Shown here in pieces: positions 1 through 15,100 of a stretch of 64,000 nucleotides of DNA. The stretch comes from Spongilla lacustris (Eukaryota > Porifera > Demospongiae > Spongillida > Spongillidae), in the NCBI GenBank assembly GCA_949361645.1, contig OX442436.1, positions 1,463,179 through 1,527,178 of the forward strand, given 5' to 3'. The stretch's first letter is position 1. The number at the start of each line of letters is the position of its first letter. Under the pieces are notes generated by a model. That model was not told where the DNA came from and ran no database searches. It was given only the letters and a program-made list of their open reading frames with translations. The translations under genes and the position numbers were made by a program.

Positions 1-1
1 T

Positions 2-2447
2 TCAAATTTGTGCAGCCTAAAGAGTCAGCAGGGGCTCCTAGTTGACTTTACTGCTTTTCCTAAGAAGTTTGTTGACCTTCTGGAACTGTGTCTCTCGGAA
101 GCTTCAAAGGACACTCCAAAGTGAGCAGCTTGTGTCTACTCTCATAATGTGATTTGGGGGGGGGGGGGGGGGGGGGGGCATCAAAGTTTATTAACATGTA
201 GTAGGAATATAGTACTGAGAACTGCTTGGTGAAACCATGTACGTGACATAGTGTCCTGTGTATACACATGTACAAATGGTGTCCAGTGTATAGGTATCTG
301 TACATTGTATCACAAAGATAATACAAGTAAATGTTTGGTGTAGGGGCCCTTTGAGAACAATTGTACCTGTGAGCATGCCCACCCATTTAGAACTATACTC
401 GATTAAAATTTATGTGTATGGCCATTGTATAGGGACTACATGTATGTCAAGAAGGAAAAAAATGTAGGCATGTTTTTATTTAATTTTATTTTTTACCTCA
501 AAGTGGTATTTTGCTACATGTATTTACTGTACATATATGTCAGTGAGTTGAATTGGAACAAACGTTTGGGCATATAGATCTATGCTACATGTATATGTAT
601 TATCTTTAAACACTCATGAACATGATGGGTCTCAAGACCTCTGTATAGTTTTGTAGTGGTACTGTACATGTACGTTTGCGGACTGTGTAGTTGTTGTAAT
701 CAAGCGGTATTGTTGTGATATGTGTAAAAGAAAAATGTATTTCTCCTTTTGGAGTTATGCTTGCTGTTTGTATTTTTTTTTATTTTTTTCCCCCCACACT
801 TCTGCTCTCAAGGTTTGGCCTTCAGTTCTGGCCTTCTGGAGATAAGGGACTTGCCACACTTAATGTTGTGGAGGTTAACCCTTTCAGACACCTCAATCAC
901 CTTTCTCTGAAACTTGTGGCAGCAAGTGATACATACTTGAAGAAGTATCTGGCTGAAAGTCTCCTCAGCTTGAAGGTATGGACTTGACAAAGTACAATTG
1001 AGTAGATGTAGATGCATGTGCACATACCAACCAATACCATAAAGTACTGCACATACAGTGGAACCCCAACTCCCTGAAATACATGTATGGACACCTCGAT
1101 AGACAGGACACTATCCAAACAACTTACTTTGTTAAGTTGAAACCCCTGAAAAAAGGACCCTTGATAATCATAATATTTTACTAAGGTCCCAAAAGTGTCC
1201 GCATTTAGCATCGTGAAAAAATGGCTGGTGTTTAGATGAGTTGATCTCTGTAACCATCAACGCTCCTGTGTACCACTTTTAGTTAGAGTAACATTTGTTG
1301 AAATCCTGAAAGGTTGAAAAAGGTGCACAATTATATGTATGAAGATATGCTTGTGGGTTCCCCCCCCCCCCCCCCCCCCCCCTAGATGGGGGGGGGGGGG
1401 TCATATACTCTAGATATACATCCACTTAGGTGACACCCTCCAGGCTTCTACCCTGGGACAGCCACCAAACCATGACCAGCATCTTGGTTTCGGACACAAG
1501 CCAACCTAATGGTGATCACCCATTGGTCCTGTAGGTCCAGTGGTACTCATGAGGCATGGCTGTCGCCTGCAGTACATGTTTTTGCACACATATTCACATA
1601 CGTTTATGTGTACATATGTAAGTGTACTTGCACGTAGGATGACTCTGTGCTTGTGGCTGGTGATCAGTGTAACTGTATCTGATCAATGTGCAGTAAGGTC
1701 ATTTACATGTTATGGTGGCTAGCCATTTCCACCAGGAGCTTTGTCAAATCAAGTGGCTTGAGTGAATTGAGGGTGGGGGGGGGGGGGGGGCGGGCGTTAT
1801 CCCTAAGGGTTGTTTTGCATAGTGGGTGGAGTTTATCACATGGTTTGGGGAATTGTTTGTGTGTGTGCTTGCGCAGTTGGCAGATTTTGGATATATTGTG
1901 ACCTTGATGATAGCTGTTCTTCAAAATCCCATTCTTTTGAAGGAGGAGTGCACTGATCTGCAGCATAGGCTGATGGCAACTAAGAGTGACCTCTCTGCCC
2001 AGCTAGCTCAGTGTGAAGAGGTGAGTCTGTTGTACTGGGACACGAAACATACATGCGCACTTGTACCCTAGTTTTGCTTGTACATATACATGTACGAAGA
2101 TTTGATTATGCAGCATACCACTATCTGTAGGTACAAAGTAGTTTGTAAATTCCCTATTTCTTTTATTTCAGCCTATTGTATGTTTGTATTATATCTTCCA
2201 CCAGCACCACCACCACCACCCAATGTCCACTTGTCATTCCAATTATTATTCCTTTTTTCCCCCCACTCCCCGTAGGCCTTGGGAAGCAAGTGTGTTGTCT
2301 TTGGGGGGTCTTTACCTGTCCTTTGCTTATTGCATGTTGTGCATGTTGCCTTGGGGTTGTGTCCACATGTGTGGACAATACCTTACTCCCTTTTTACTTC
2401 TCCCAAAACAACTCCCTTTGCCCTCTAAACATTATTGGTTTGCTATT

Positions 2448-2483
<36 letters not shown>

Positions 2484-5400
2484 GGACAGGAGTGGACAGG
2501 AATTGGTCATACTGTTATACTGCTTGGGGGTTTAAGGGCGTGTATTGTAAGGGGTGGGGTGTCAGGATAGCCTATGAGAGGGGGTCAGGATAGCCTATGA
2601 GGGGGTCAGGATAGCCTATGAGGGGGTCAGGACAGCCTATGAGAGGGGGTCAGGATAGCCTATGAGAGGGGGGTCAGGATAGCCTATGAGAGGGATGAGT
2701 GGGGGTCAGATAGCCTATTTGGGGGGGGGGAGGTCAAGATAGCCATGTATTGGGGGGGGGGGGGGGGGGGGGGGGGGGATAGCCAGTTGAACAGGACATA
2801 ATTTTATAAATGCACAACCTTCAAAATAAGCTCAGAGGGATTGGGACAAATGGGCAGCAAGGGTACACTGTAGCTCATATTAAGCAGCTGCATGATGGGA
2901 CTGTTTTGAAAACTGCTGCCTATTAATAGGATTCAAGCTTCTATATTATGGAGGAAGGTCGCTCATGCTTACAAGAGTGCCGTGCAAAATTCTATCCATT
3001 TGCTGTCCAATGTGTGTGTGTGTGTTTATGTGCATTGTTGTGTCACATTTCACCAGGCGCTCAGCAGTCGTGTAAAGGAATTGGAGAGGCTAAAGTCAGA
3101 GTGGTCCACTCACAGTGCAGCAATCAGAAATGAGTGCACTGCACAGGTCACAGCAGAGAAAGAGAAGGCACTTCAGGTTGTCGTCCTTATTATAGTGTGC
3201 TGTACATGTACTTCTTATAGGCATGCTTGTACACCATGTGTGTGCGTGTGTGCATGTTGCAGAAAATTTGACATTTTGTGCATTGACTGAATTTTATTGC
3301 ATGCCTGTATATGAACTTGTACCCATTTGAAACAGCTACAGGGTGCATTATTGTACACACACACACGTACATGTATGGGATCGCTAAATCATATAGCAAC
3401 CAATCTTTATGACGGACCTTTGTATAGTGCATGTCCAGTCAGCCTTTATGGTACATATTACCGGCTGCCCTTTATGGTGCACACACATCACCCAATCTTT
3501 ACGGCACACAGGCACATACATGTACTGTAGATACTGGTGCATTAAAACCAAGCTTATGCATTACATTTTAATCACTGTGCATTAGACCTGTGCTTTGTTA
3601 GATGCTAATCTTTGTAGCAGTTTGTAAGCTGCTGTTGTGTGCAGCAAAAGGCGATTGATTGGATGAGGTGTTTGGTATCAACCCCATACCTTCTTGAATG
3701 CCAGGCCATTTCATAGTGCAAACAGGGAGTGGATATTTGTATCTGCTCTGCTGTATATCTCAGTGTTCATTATATCTGTGGTGGTGTTCCATTACTCCAC
3801 GTGTACACTCTTTTTTACATGTAAAATGCAGCTTCAGTGCGAGTTGCAGCAAAAATATGAGCAGGAGAGAAGGGAGCAGGACCTAGCACATACCACCAGG
3901 GTGAGGGATGTGGACGTGTGTGTGTGTGTGTGCATGTGTGTGGTGAACTGATGTTAAGTCACTAGTGTTATGTCTTAGTGTGTTACATATATCCATGGTG
4001 TTCGTTAGATCAGTGCACACAATACATGTAGGTCACAAAGGTCGTCTCCTTGGCAATGTGAAGCAGTTGATATGCATGTGCATGTAACAAGTACATAAAA
4101 ACAAAGTAAGAGTCAGTGGTGACAGCACTTGTAAAAAGCGAGGAAACGAGTGCATACTACCAGTACTGAACTTTGCCCATGCCCTAACTGTGCCCCGCCC
4201 TCATTAATATGCGTGTATACCACCCACAGCCTTGCCAAAATTAATTACCCATCACTCAGACATGCTGTCTTTAACCACACCCACAACAGGACCCCTAATC
4301 ATCAAAACTGCATTGTATGATTCTCATTGCCTCCATTTTATGCAACATGTTATGTACTTGTGTGTAGGCCACTGTCATGTAACACAAGATCTTTGCTCAA
4401 CCCAAATTTAAGGATGTTTTTAAAATACATACACATGTACATGTATGTATATATTTTTCTTAGATGGGGAGCCTTGAATCTCGACTCAAGGAGTTGGAGA
4501 AGCTCAATCAGGAGCTTACTGATTGTAAGTATCGGTCAGAATCTGCAACAAGGGAAGTAACGGCAAGGCTCTCCAGCACCTCAGAGGTTAGCTCTATGGA
4601 ATATTTGCATGTAGTTTGCTGTACTATAGGTTGTGTGCAGTGTTTTATGTATACACATGTTAAGTGTCTATTATGAAAACATAGCCTGACATAGAGAAAG
4701 TGTGTTGTACGGTTGGGTAGTATTCATTGGGGGTACTCTGATGTGTTCAAACATTGTGAAAAATGCACATTTCTTTGAAACTTACTAGGGCCATTCTCGT
4801 TCCCTTGCTTTATGCACCACTGACCCACATGTGCATGTATACAGCTTACATGTACATGTTTTTACATGTGCATGTATGCAGCTTACATGTACATGTTTTT
4901 ACATGTGCATGTATACAGCTTACATGTACATGTTTTTACATGTGCATGTATGCAGCTTACATGTACATGTTTTTACATGTGCATTGTACACGTACATGTA
5001 TGTGGGTGTTAAACCGTACTGTTGCTTGTAATGGGAATATTCAGGCTGTCATAGGGGTAGGTGAAGCCAGAAGGCATTCACCATCCTGCAAGTCCCAGTA
5101 GCACATCAGTACTGTTAGTGCAGCGTTCATAGTTGGACTGGTTGGGTGGGTCATTAACGGCTGGCGTGTGAGGAGGCTCCCTGAATATGGCATGTTTGTT
5201 ATTTGTACATGTCGAGGAAGGGATTTTGCATGGGATTGTTTTTTCCCTCCTTACCACATAGAAACAATATCAACAAAAACTCGACTAATGGTTGCTCTTG
5301 ATCTTTGAAATGTATTCCTTTTAAAATTATTGGCATCCCTTATTGGATATGTTCAAACCCTCCCATATCCACTACTCAATACAGAATTATTACTATTCAT

Positions 5401-6073
5401 TCGATGCCAGCTTTGTGATTTTGAATTTCTTCAATATACATGAATGGATAAGTCATATGGCAACTATACATACATGTACATGTACATGTACACTGCACTC
5501 AAATCAAAGTTTTTAATCCATCACTTTCTGAATGGGGTGTGTCAATTTTTATTATCAGCATAAATCACAGGATGTATAGTAAATATTAGAGGGGTTTTTT
5601 AATTGACATTTGTGTGCGTTTGTGTGTAACGGTGCACTGTTTGATATGCTGCTTACATGTACATGCAGGGCAAGGATACCATTGTACATATACACAGATC
5701 TTACTAAATATTTACATCTATTTCAGGAGTGTACCAGTAACCGTGAAGAGATTAAGAAACTGCGACGGGACAATTCAACCTTGGAAGCCGATAATCATGA
5801 AAAAGAGAAGGCAATCAACCAGCTCAAGACAAGGGTGGCGGTCTTGGAACAAGAGCTCCATGATAAGGAGCAGGTGAGACGGATACTGATAGCATTTCTC
5901 ACATTACACTGATTTTGGTTATAATCAAACAGGTGGCAGCTCGTACAACGGACCTACTGAACTCTGCCCAGGAACAGAAGAAGAGCCAACAGGCAGAACT
6001 TGAGCAGAAAGCCCACCGGATTGCAAAGCTTGAAACGACATTAAAAACTCTCTCACAAGATGTCAAAAAAGTT

Positions 6074-6169
<96 letters not shown>

Positions 6170-9100
6170 GTGTGTGTGTGCTATTGCAGCATGCTAGACA
6201 ATTTTTCTAGGGGAACGAGATCATTCAAAAGTTCCAAGCAGAGCTAAAAGCAACTCGCTCTAAGGTACTTATATTGTGACACCATTAATGTGTATACATC
6301 TCTGCGTACTTGTATATGTGTACATCTACTTGCTGTCATGCCTTTGGCCTCAAACCATCTCAGTCTCTGCATACTACATGTATCTGCTTGATCCTCTCAT
6401 TTGTACATGTACATGTTGGAGGCTTTCTGAAAACTTTGTATTACCTAATGTACAACATGTAACCCTTGATCTTTATTCTCCAATTGTCCTTATTTAAGTA
6501 CTGCTGTCCTTAAATAAGGATGATTTTCAAGTTGTAAAAGAGCTAGGTTAAATGTTGGTAATTAGGTGCTGATGTAGATTAGTCATAATCTGGCAATCGC
6601 TTTTTTTTAAATGGTGAAGCAGTATATAGTGTGCAGAGCATGAGGTAAGCTAAAAGCTACCAATGGACGGCATAGCATGTAGTGGCAACAGATACTCTCC
6701 TCAAACCAGGCTGGGCGAAAACGTCAAATCAGAAAAGGACTATATAAAGTAATGGCATTGCCACTATATTTAACTCCTGAAGGAGTAGTTGGGTTGTTCA
6801 TGCTGCTTCCTTCTCATATGTCATACTTTTGCCAAGGATGCTCTGGCATCACCTGCCAATGTCTGCAGACCAAGCAACTGCTTCTATTCCAACACCACAT
6901 ATAGGGAAATTAATATTACTTATCCCCTGCTTTCATAACCTTAATATTTCGTGTACGTAGTACACTATATTCTCTTTACTGATTAACACTTCGGCAATAG
7001 TAAAACTCACTGTTCAGCTCAATAATGTAATTTGATTTCAAAGGGTGTTGGATCGATTGGCTTGATTTTAAATCATTGATTAGTGGAAGTTTAATTTTAC
7101 ACCTTACATAAGGCATGAAAATATATTAATCACTAACTGCAATGTATTTCCTATCACTACAGACATTCAGTGAATTATACATACTTGATAAACGTAAAAA
7201 GGATGCCCTAGTGTATTAGACATGGCATCGAACTACTCATTTCATTCATCAGGAAGGTTCTGAATCATTGGGTTGAATTCCTCTGTTGAATGTTACTAAA
7301 CGCAAGTGTTCAATTTGACTATAGTAGGAATTAATTTTGAAATAGATGTTATATTTTCTGAATGTAAACTGCTTCAACTTGTTATGCGTTTCATATTGTA
7401 CATACTTCCATTAAGTATTATGGTTTGTGCTGCTTCTCTTATCTTGTTCTCTGTTGACAGTTAAACATGGCTACAGCAGCAGCCACACAGCAAGAGAAGC
7501 TCCTGAGGGAGAAGGAGCTGACTGTGGAACGTCAGAAACAGGAGATAGAGTCCCTCAACCATACCCTGACACAGAAACAAGAAGAGGTTAGCATTGTTTT
7601 GTGCGTACCACTTATAAATTGCCTTTAGTTTACCTATGATTTACTTAAAGTTTTGCTGCAGTTTTTGGCCGACAATCTTCTAGTGTATGTTGGTAATTAG
7701 CAACCTGGTTCCCATATACACCATACGACCAGTCAGATGTGCACACACTTTGTGTGCTGATGTATATGTACAATGTATATTAATTTAGTAGCCTGTGTTG
7801 TATTCATGAACTGGGTGGATGGTCTGTACATACATGGGCATTCCTTTTACAGTGGTTCCTTGTGCAGTGATGTACATGTATGGTGGGCATTCCTTAAGCA
7901 GTGGGGTTATTGTGGGCATTCCTTACAAAGGGGGGCAGTGTTCCTGTGTTGTCTGTGTTTAGTCACCAAAGTTACAAGGGGAGGAAGGTTGGGGCTGCAA
8001 GAAACAAAAAGTCGGTTCTCTGCCTTTTATTGTTTGCTCAAGTTGCCTTCTAAAAGAGGTGTTGGAGGAGGTGTGAACCCTGTTCATTACATGCCTAGGG
8101 GGCTTTCACCCAGTACATGATGTCATCTAACTGATTCTGGAGTGATCGGAAGCAAAGTAGCACTATAAGGTGGATGGGTGATTGGTCAATTCAGGTCCCC
8201 TTCTCTATAAGGGGCACTTCATCTGAATAAATCTATGCAAATTTGTAGAGTCACATGGAGCCTGGGAGTAGGCCCAAGTGGTGTTTTCCTGCCTTGCCTC
8301 TCATCTGGCTCTACAATCACATGTCCCAAAGCCTTATCTTATTAGAACTTCATGGGAGGCCAATGCCAGTGCTCTACTCTCCCAAGGCTTTCCAACCACA
8401 GTAGGATATATTTACTGGGGCAAGGGTAGGTAAATGTGTATTACATGTACATGTGCATGTATGTGTATATTATTATTATAAGCTTATTAATTACAGCATC
8501 TTGGATAATTTAATTTCAAGTTCTGATTTAAGAAAGGAAAGAAAAGAAAAAAAAAAAAACTCAGTGTTCAAAGGTTTAAATGATTTCTAGCACCTGTCTA
8601 AAGATTTAAAAGATTGGCAACGTGTACACGTAATAGACCAACTTTCAAATTCTGATTATGTGTACTCCGGATGTGACGTCATGTGGTGGCACTCATTTGT
8701 AGGTTACGATTATCCATGGTTACAAAGAAGTCCGCTGCCTCTAGCTTGTAGTGCGGCACACACTGCAACCATTAACATGTTACACATTTCTTTGTACATA
8801 TAATGAACTAGTTCTACAACTATAAGTGATGCCACATCTGGAGCACATGAAGTCAGATCCTGAAAGTTGTCTAAATTAAAATAGTATTGCATTTACAGTG
8901 TATTTATACTTTTAACCCATGGAATGGTAGCCCATGAAGACATTTTAAAATCGTTGAGTTGTGACCCATTAATGGATTTTTTTTTTGTAACTCTGTTGAG
9001 CAGCCCTGTTGTTTCGTCACATAGGTGATTAATTACTCCAAATTGCGTAATATTTAGCGCAGCTGCTGAGGAATCAGTCAACAATATGTGGCCAATGCTG

Positions 9101-12100
9101 TAAAAACACTGTACTTTGCTTCACCAGTGGCTAGTTGCCAGCAACTGTGGTTTGTTTGAATTAGTAGTGCTCTACTTTCCAAGCGACATGCTGCAAGCGA
9201 CGATATCGCTCCGTGTAGGCCAGGCATAATGCTTTGGTAATGTGGTCACCGTTGGGACCAATTATAGTGGCCACCATATAGGATTTGTGCCGTATCGTGG
9301 ATTCATTTAAAAAAACGTGACCCACATGCGTAACGAGGAATGGATAGATTAGTTCTTTGTTGCTATTGAAGCCAGAAAGGAAAGACGATCATTTGTTCAA
9401 GTCACCAGACCATTTGCTTTTGTAAGAGAACAAAATTTAACTGATACCATTCTCATTCCCAGAGCCATTTTACTCCATAGTCGTCTTGGGTGAGTACAAC
9501 TTGGGATAAGAAATTACATTAATAGCTTTAGAATTTCCTGAAAGATCATCTTCAGATATCAGATATATAAATAAAGCATGAAATAGATTAATGTATGGAG
9601 TGTTATATTAAAAAGGTTAGGGTTAAGGTTGGCAATATTTCGTATCACAGCCTTGTTCACCACTTTTGGCTGTTGTGCAACATGCTTTACCTTTCTTTTG
9701 TAAACATAAATGTACAAACTCCTTCACCTGGGATTGAACCCATGACTCCAGCCCTGCTACCACATTGCCTTATCAACTACACCAATCTGACCTCCCCTTC
9801 CCCTTACCCCAAGGGTAGAAGGGTCATGCCTGATTCTTTCATTGTCATCTTTCATTTTTGTGTTTTATTATATATGCAAGTGCATGTATGTAATGCCCCA
9901 ATAACAATACATATACCATACAATGTGAGGTGAGGGGGGTGGATGTAATGCCCCAATACCATACAATGTGAATGCAATGCTACAAATATGTGCCCCACAA
10001 GGAATTTTAGACAGTAGATGATGATTCGCAAATCTGATTGGTTACTCGCAGACCTGTAATCTAAGTACAGTAGAAACCTTGTTCAGTTACACGAGTTACA
10101 ACATGATATTGATTATTACTACAAGACGCATCAATACATAAGTTTAACATTATGTTGCTATAGGCGATAGTAGCATGACATTACTGCGGCTGGATTTTTT
10201 TTTTGTCATACAAACCTATCTTTATGTATGTATCCATGGGTTGTGCAATATAAAAAATGAATGAAACAAGATATAAAAACATTCTCTCTGAGAAAGTTAG
10301 TGGTATATAGGATAGGGAACAAGGGATTGGAGATACAATAATTATTCCTATATTTAGCACCTTGTAGAACAGCATTACATTTATGTTGCTAAATATAGGA
10401 ATAATTATTGTATCTCTAATCCCTAGTTCCCTTCCTTTTTACACCACCATTGCCTTCAAATCCTACTATATACCACTATCTTTCTCAGAGAGAATGTTTT
10501 TATATCTTGTGTACTGTGCGTGTGCTATGTGTGCTGTGCATGTGCTATATGTGTGCTGTGCATGTGCTATATGTGTACTATATGTGTACTGTGCATGTGC
10601 TATGTGTGTACTATATGTGTACTGTGCATGTGCTATGTGTACTATATGTGTACTGTGCATGTGCTATGTGTACTATATGTGTACTGTGCATGTGCTATGT
10701 GTGTACTATATGTGCATGCACTATATGTGTACTATGCGACGGGGGCCCATCCATTATCTACAGATATCCAAGATGGATGAGACACTGGGAACTGCAAAAC
10801 AGCAATTGGAAGAGAACAGACAGCTTCTAAAGAGCAATGAGGAGGGTAAGTTAAGCTAACAACTGTACCTGTAAGTACTGTAAGCTAACAACTGTACCAT
10901 TATATACTACTATACCTTTATGTGTGGTGTAATCAGATGATTGTGTTGCTTTTGCAAGGCTGCACATTTTTTATAGTGATGGAAAATATACATTTGTACT
11001 AATTTTATCTCCCATCTTGCAAGATGCATAACTGTGCTAGATCTAGTAACAATTTTGGAAGGCTTTTTGCTGATCAGCTTGGGCTGAAACTACACGTATG
11101 AGCATTTTAGGATCTTTTTTTGAGACTACTGTTGTTTTGGCTATTAAAGCCTAATTCATTATTCTCCTTCTGATTACTACTTGCTAGGTGTCTTTTTTGT
11201 AAGCCAATCACCAAATGGATCATGTGTAGCCAGCTGGTCAGAAATTGTTACCAGTTACCATTGCATAACATATTGGCACTCTTTTCTTTACCACTAGAAT
11301 TGAAGTATTAATCAATAGTCACATGTCCGTCTGTAAGATGCATAACAGTGACAGTGCAGATATGGTGAATCAAAACCTTTTCTAAATTGCCTTTTATATA
11401 ACTCTTGCCTGTAGTAGAACATTTGTAGGTATCTCCGTTCATTTTTTTACATTTGCCTTTGTACATGTAGATGCACTGCTTATTCTATTTAGTTTTGCAT
11501 GCAGCCTTATCATTGTGGATTTTTTCAATTGTTACTATTCACAGTTAACTTGTAGGTTTGCCAACATTACTAGGATTAATTACACTATCTTTCCCTCACT
11601 GCTGGACATTATGGAGTGAAAATTGGTTTCCTATTTCGAGACTACAGTGATTTGGTTAATTAACGTTAAAGTCGTTGTATCTCACAGTGCAGATAACACA
11701 ATAGTCCAATCAGTTTTGAGCAAGTTGATCAAATCAAAATTAACCTATAGACCCAAGCAAACTAAATCACAACAGCATCTAGGTCTAGAGTTATGATGGT
11801 TAATGTCTATTGTCCTGAATGTCCACCCGGGGGTACAATTGGACACCCGGGTGGACAGCAAAAAAAGTTTTTGCCGTTCGGTCACGGAAGGGACACGGCT
11901 GCATTTAACGGTACTGGCTTACAGAACAAGTCTTTTCAGGATTGGGCCGAGATAAGTAAGGCTTAAAACCTTTCGGTACTCGTAAAACGACCCGTGCTAG
12001 CGGACCTATCCATTACGCTCAGTGCATGCGGATCGGTCAGAGCGTAATGGATAGGTCCGCTAGCACGGGTCGTTTTACGAGTACCGAAAGGATTTAAGCC

Positions 12101-15100
12101 TTACTTATCTCGGCCCGATCCTGAAAAGACTTGTTCTGTAAGCCAGTACCGTTAATGTCTATTGTCCTGAATGTCCGCCCGGGGGTACCATTGTATACCC
12201 GGGTGGACAGCAAAAAAAGATTTTGCTGTTCGGTCATGGAAGGGACCTAGTGGCATTTAACAGTACTGGCTTATAGTATAAGTCTTTTCAGGATTGGGCC
12301 GAGATAAGCAAGGCTTAAATCCTTTTGGTACATGTAGAACGAGCCGTACTAGCGGGCCTATCCATTACGCTCCGCGCATGCGGATCGGTCAGAGCGTAAT
12401 GGATAGGTCCGCTAGCACGGGTCGTTTTAGGAGTACCGAAAGGACTTAAGCCTTACTTATCTCGGCCCAATCCTGAAAAGACTTGTTCTGTAAGCCAGTA
12501 CCGTTAAATGCAGCCAGGTCCATTCCGTGACCGAACGGCAAAAACTTTTTTTGCTGTCCACCCGGGTGTCCAATTGTACCCCCGGGTGGACATTCAGGAC
12601 AATAGACATTAAGTAACATTGTACTTCTATGTGCAGTTACATGTACTTACAGCTCTCATAGTAATTATAGTCTGAATAGGTGCCAACATTACTAGGATCT
12701 AGGATTAATTGCATAATTAACTAAATAAGATTAACTGATATTGTTGTATTTTTCTGTGAAGCCTTCTGGTGAATTTTAGTCATGCAATATTAGTCACACA
12801 ACCTAAACATCATTTTCTAAAGGTACTTTCAAAATTACTTGCTCAGCAGTAAAAATTCTTCAACTTTGGCAACTGCCAGTTTAATTTCTGAAGCTACTAT
12901 ACACCGCAAATTTTGAACAGAGCAAAATGGGTAATGTCTTTCTTTTTTAAAATTCTGACTCTCACTCGGTGGGAGAGAGCTTTGATGTACATGTAGTTAC
13001 ATTAATTAGCCACCCAAGTATTCTGTTACTATTATAAATGGAGTGAGCCTAAGTCAGCAAATTATCTAATTTTAGGACATTATTACAAGGAGTTGCCTCC
13101 CATACAAATACAATACATGAATAGGTCCAGAGGATGCACATCTACATGTGTGCAATGGTGTGATGATTCCTTCTTTGCTTGGCTTATTGTAGTCATCAAA
13201 TGGCTGAACAAACAGATTAATGAACAGGCAATTGGCAGGGGTACCACTAGGCTACCTGTTGAGCTTCCATCTTCAATTCGGCCATCTCCTCCTGCTGCCT
13301 ATGCAGGGGTTTCTGGATTTTCAACATTCCATCCCAGTACACAGGTAAATGTAATGGGTGCTTGCCAGTCTATTGGTTTTAACTTATGAATTTATTTTGC
13401 TTTTCATTCTGTCCTCATTCTTGGCACTTTTTCCCCATATTCATGAGATGTCGTTATTACTACACACATGTAGTTCATTTTTGTTGGCCATCTGTATTTT
13501 AATTTTCAATTTTTTGTTGTGTTCTGTTTGCCTATTATTAATTGGCAAAATGACATGGTTTTTTTTAGAGAAACCTTCTCTACATGCAGTAAATTGTATC
13601 ATTAATTTGTAACGATTGTTTTTTTTTTTTGTTTTTTTGTTTTTGTTTTTTTTTTCATACTGAGTTAAATAGCACCTGGTTATATAAGTGTAAGTTAAGC
13701 AATAATTGACTTCACTATCCCAATACCTCTACTTGTGTGAAAATTCATTACAAGTCCAATGTAACTAGTTTGTGAGATATCATATGGGGGGGGGGGGGGG
13801 GGGAGGGAGGAATGAGGAGTAGGAGGGGGTTGTTAGATAGAGAAGGTGGGAGGTGGTATTTAATAGGGGGGGGTTTTTTGTTTTTTTGTTTTTTTACCTA
13901 TTGTGTGTGCCTTTGCTTCTTTCATCTTACCTTTTTGGCTTCGTTTTGTTGCCCCAGCAATGTGTGAACATTGTAGAAGTATATGTGTAAGCACTTCGCT
14001 GGACCCTTTTTCACTATGTGTCATTGTCCAAGCAACTTCAAATAGTGTCTAACAACATTACATTAGCAGTTCAATTTATAGTCTTCATAACATGTACATG
14101 TAGGTGCCTCTTGTTTTTATTTTGCACTTAATTATATAATTTTAATATTCCACATTTCTGTTCATTCATTTGCCTGTAAAGATGTTAACTGAGGCAAAAC
14201 TATTTATAAATGTTTGTGATGTTGTGTGACCATATGGTCTGCACTTCAGCTTCCATTCAGTAGCACTCCAGCTGACAGGCAAGTACTAGGATCCCTTGCT
14301 AGTCAAGACAACATCAAACAGCAGCCAGTAAGCGTGTAATTTTGTACGTGTTTGTGTATTCCATCTCCACTTCTTGTTGTCCACACATGGTCATAGATTG
14401 TGTTCAGAGGGGCTGCTGCATCCAGGAAAGGTGGGGGCGGGGCTGTCTACACTTCCCCACTCTCTGCTCAGACACTGTCCGCTAAGCCGCCAAGCCCACT
14501 AACCGTGCCTAGTGGTGGTACGTTATTTGCATGTTATCTTTATATACAGGACATTCACCTAAAATTAATAAATAACTTAATTTGATATAACTACAACTCA
14601 TAAGTACTTTGTATGCATATAAAGTTTATTTCATTAATAAATAAATTAAAAAATTAAAACTTTTTTTTTGCGGGGTGGGGGAAGATTGAACATTACTCCG
14701 AATAGGACCTGTCAGAAGGCATTTACAAAATTACAATGTAGAGTGCAGAACCAGTCACAACAGAAATTCGAAATCTTGATATTTAACTTAGTCCACTTGG
14801 TACGCACACTGAGTAACCAATGTACATGCGATGCCAGTGTGACTTCAGGATACCAGTTGCTACAGATATTAAAAGGAAATTTGTACATGAAACAGATTAC
14901 TCACTAGATTCGTTGCATCTAGATTGACTTTATTCTGGTAGCCTTATAAACAGACACAGAGTCATTACTATCTCAGAGGGTGTTATTTGTTCTTCTCATT
15001 TTTTTATTTATTTTGCTGCCTTTTCTCCACTGCCAACAGCGGCTGATGATGGTGAACCACGCCTAGACCCCAAATACCTGGCCCATCATGTCCCGCTACA

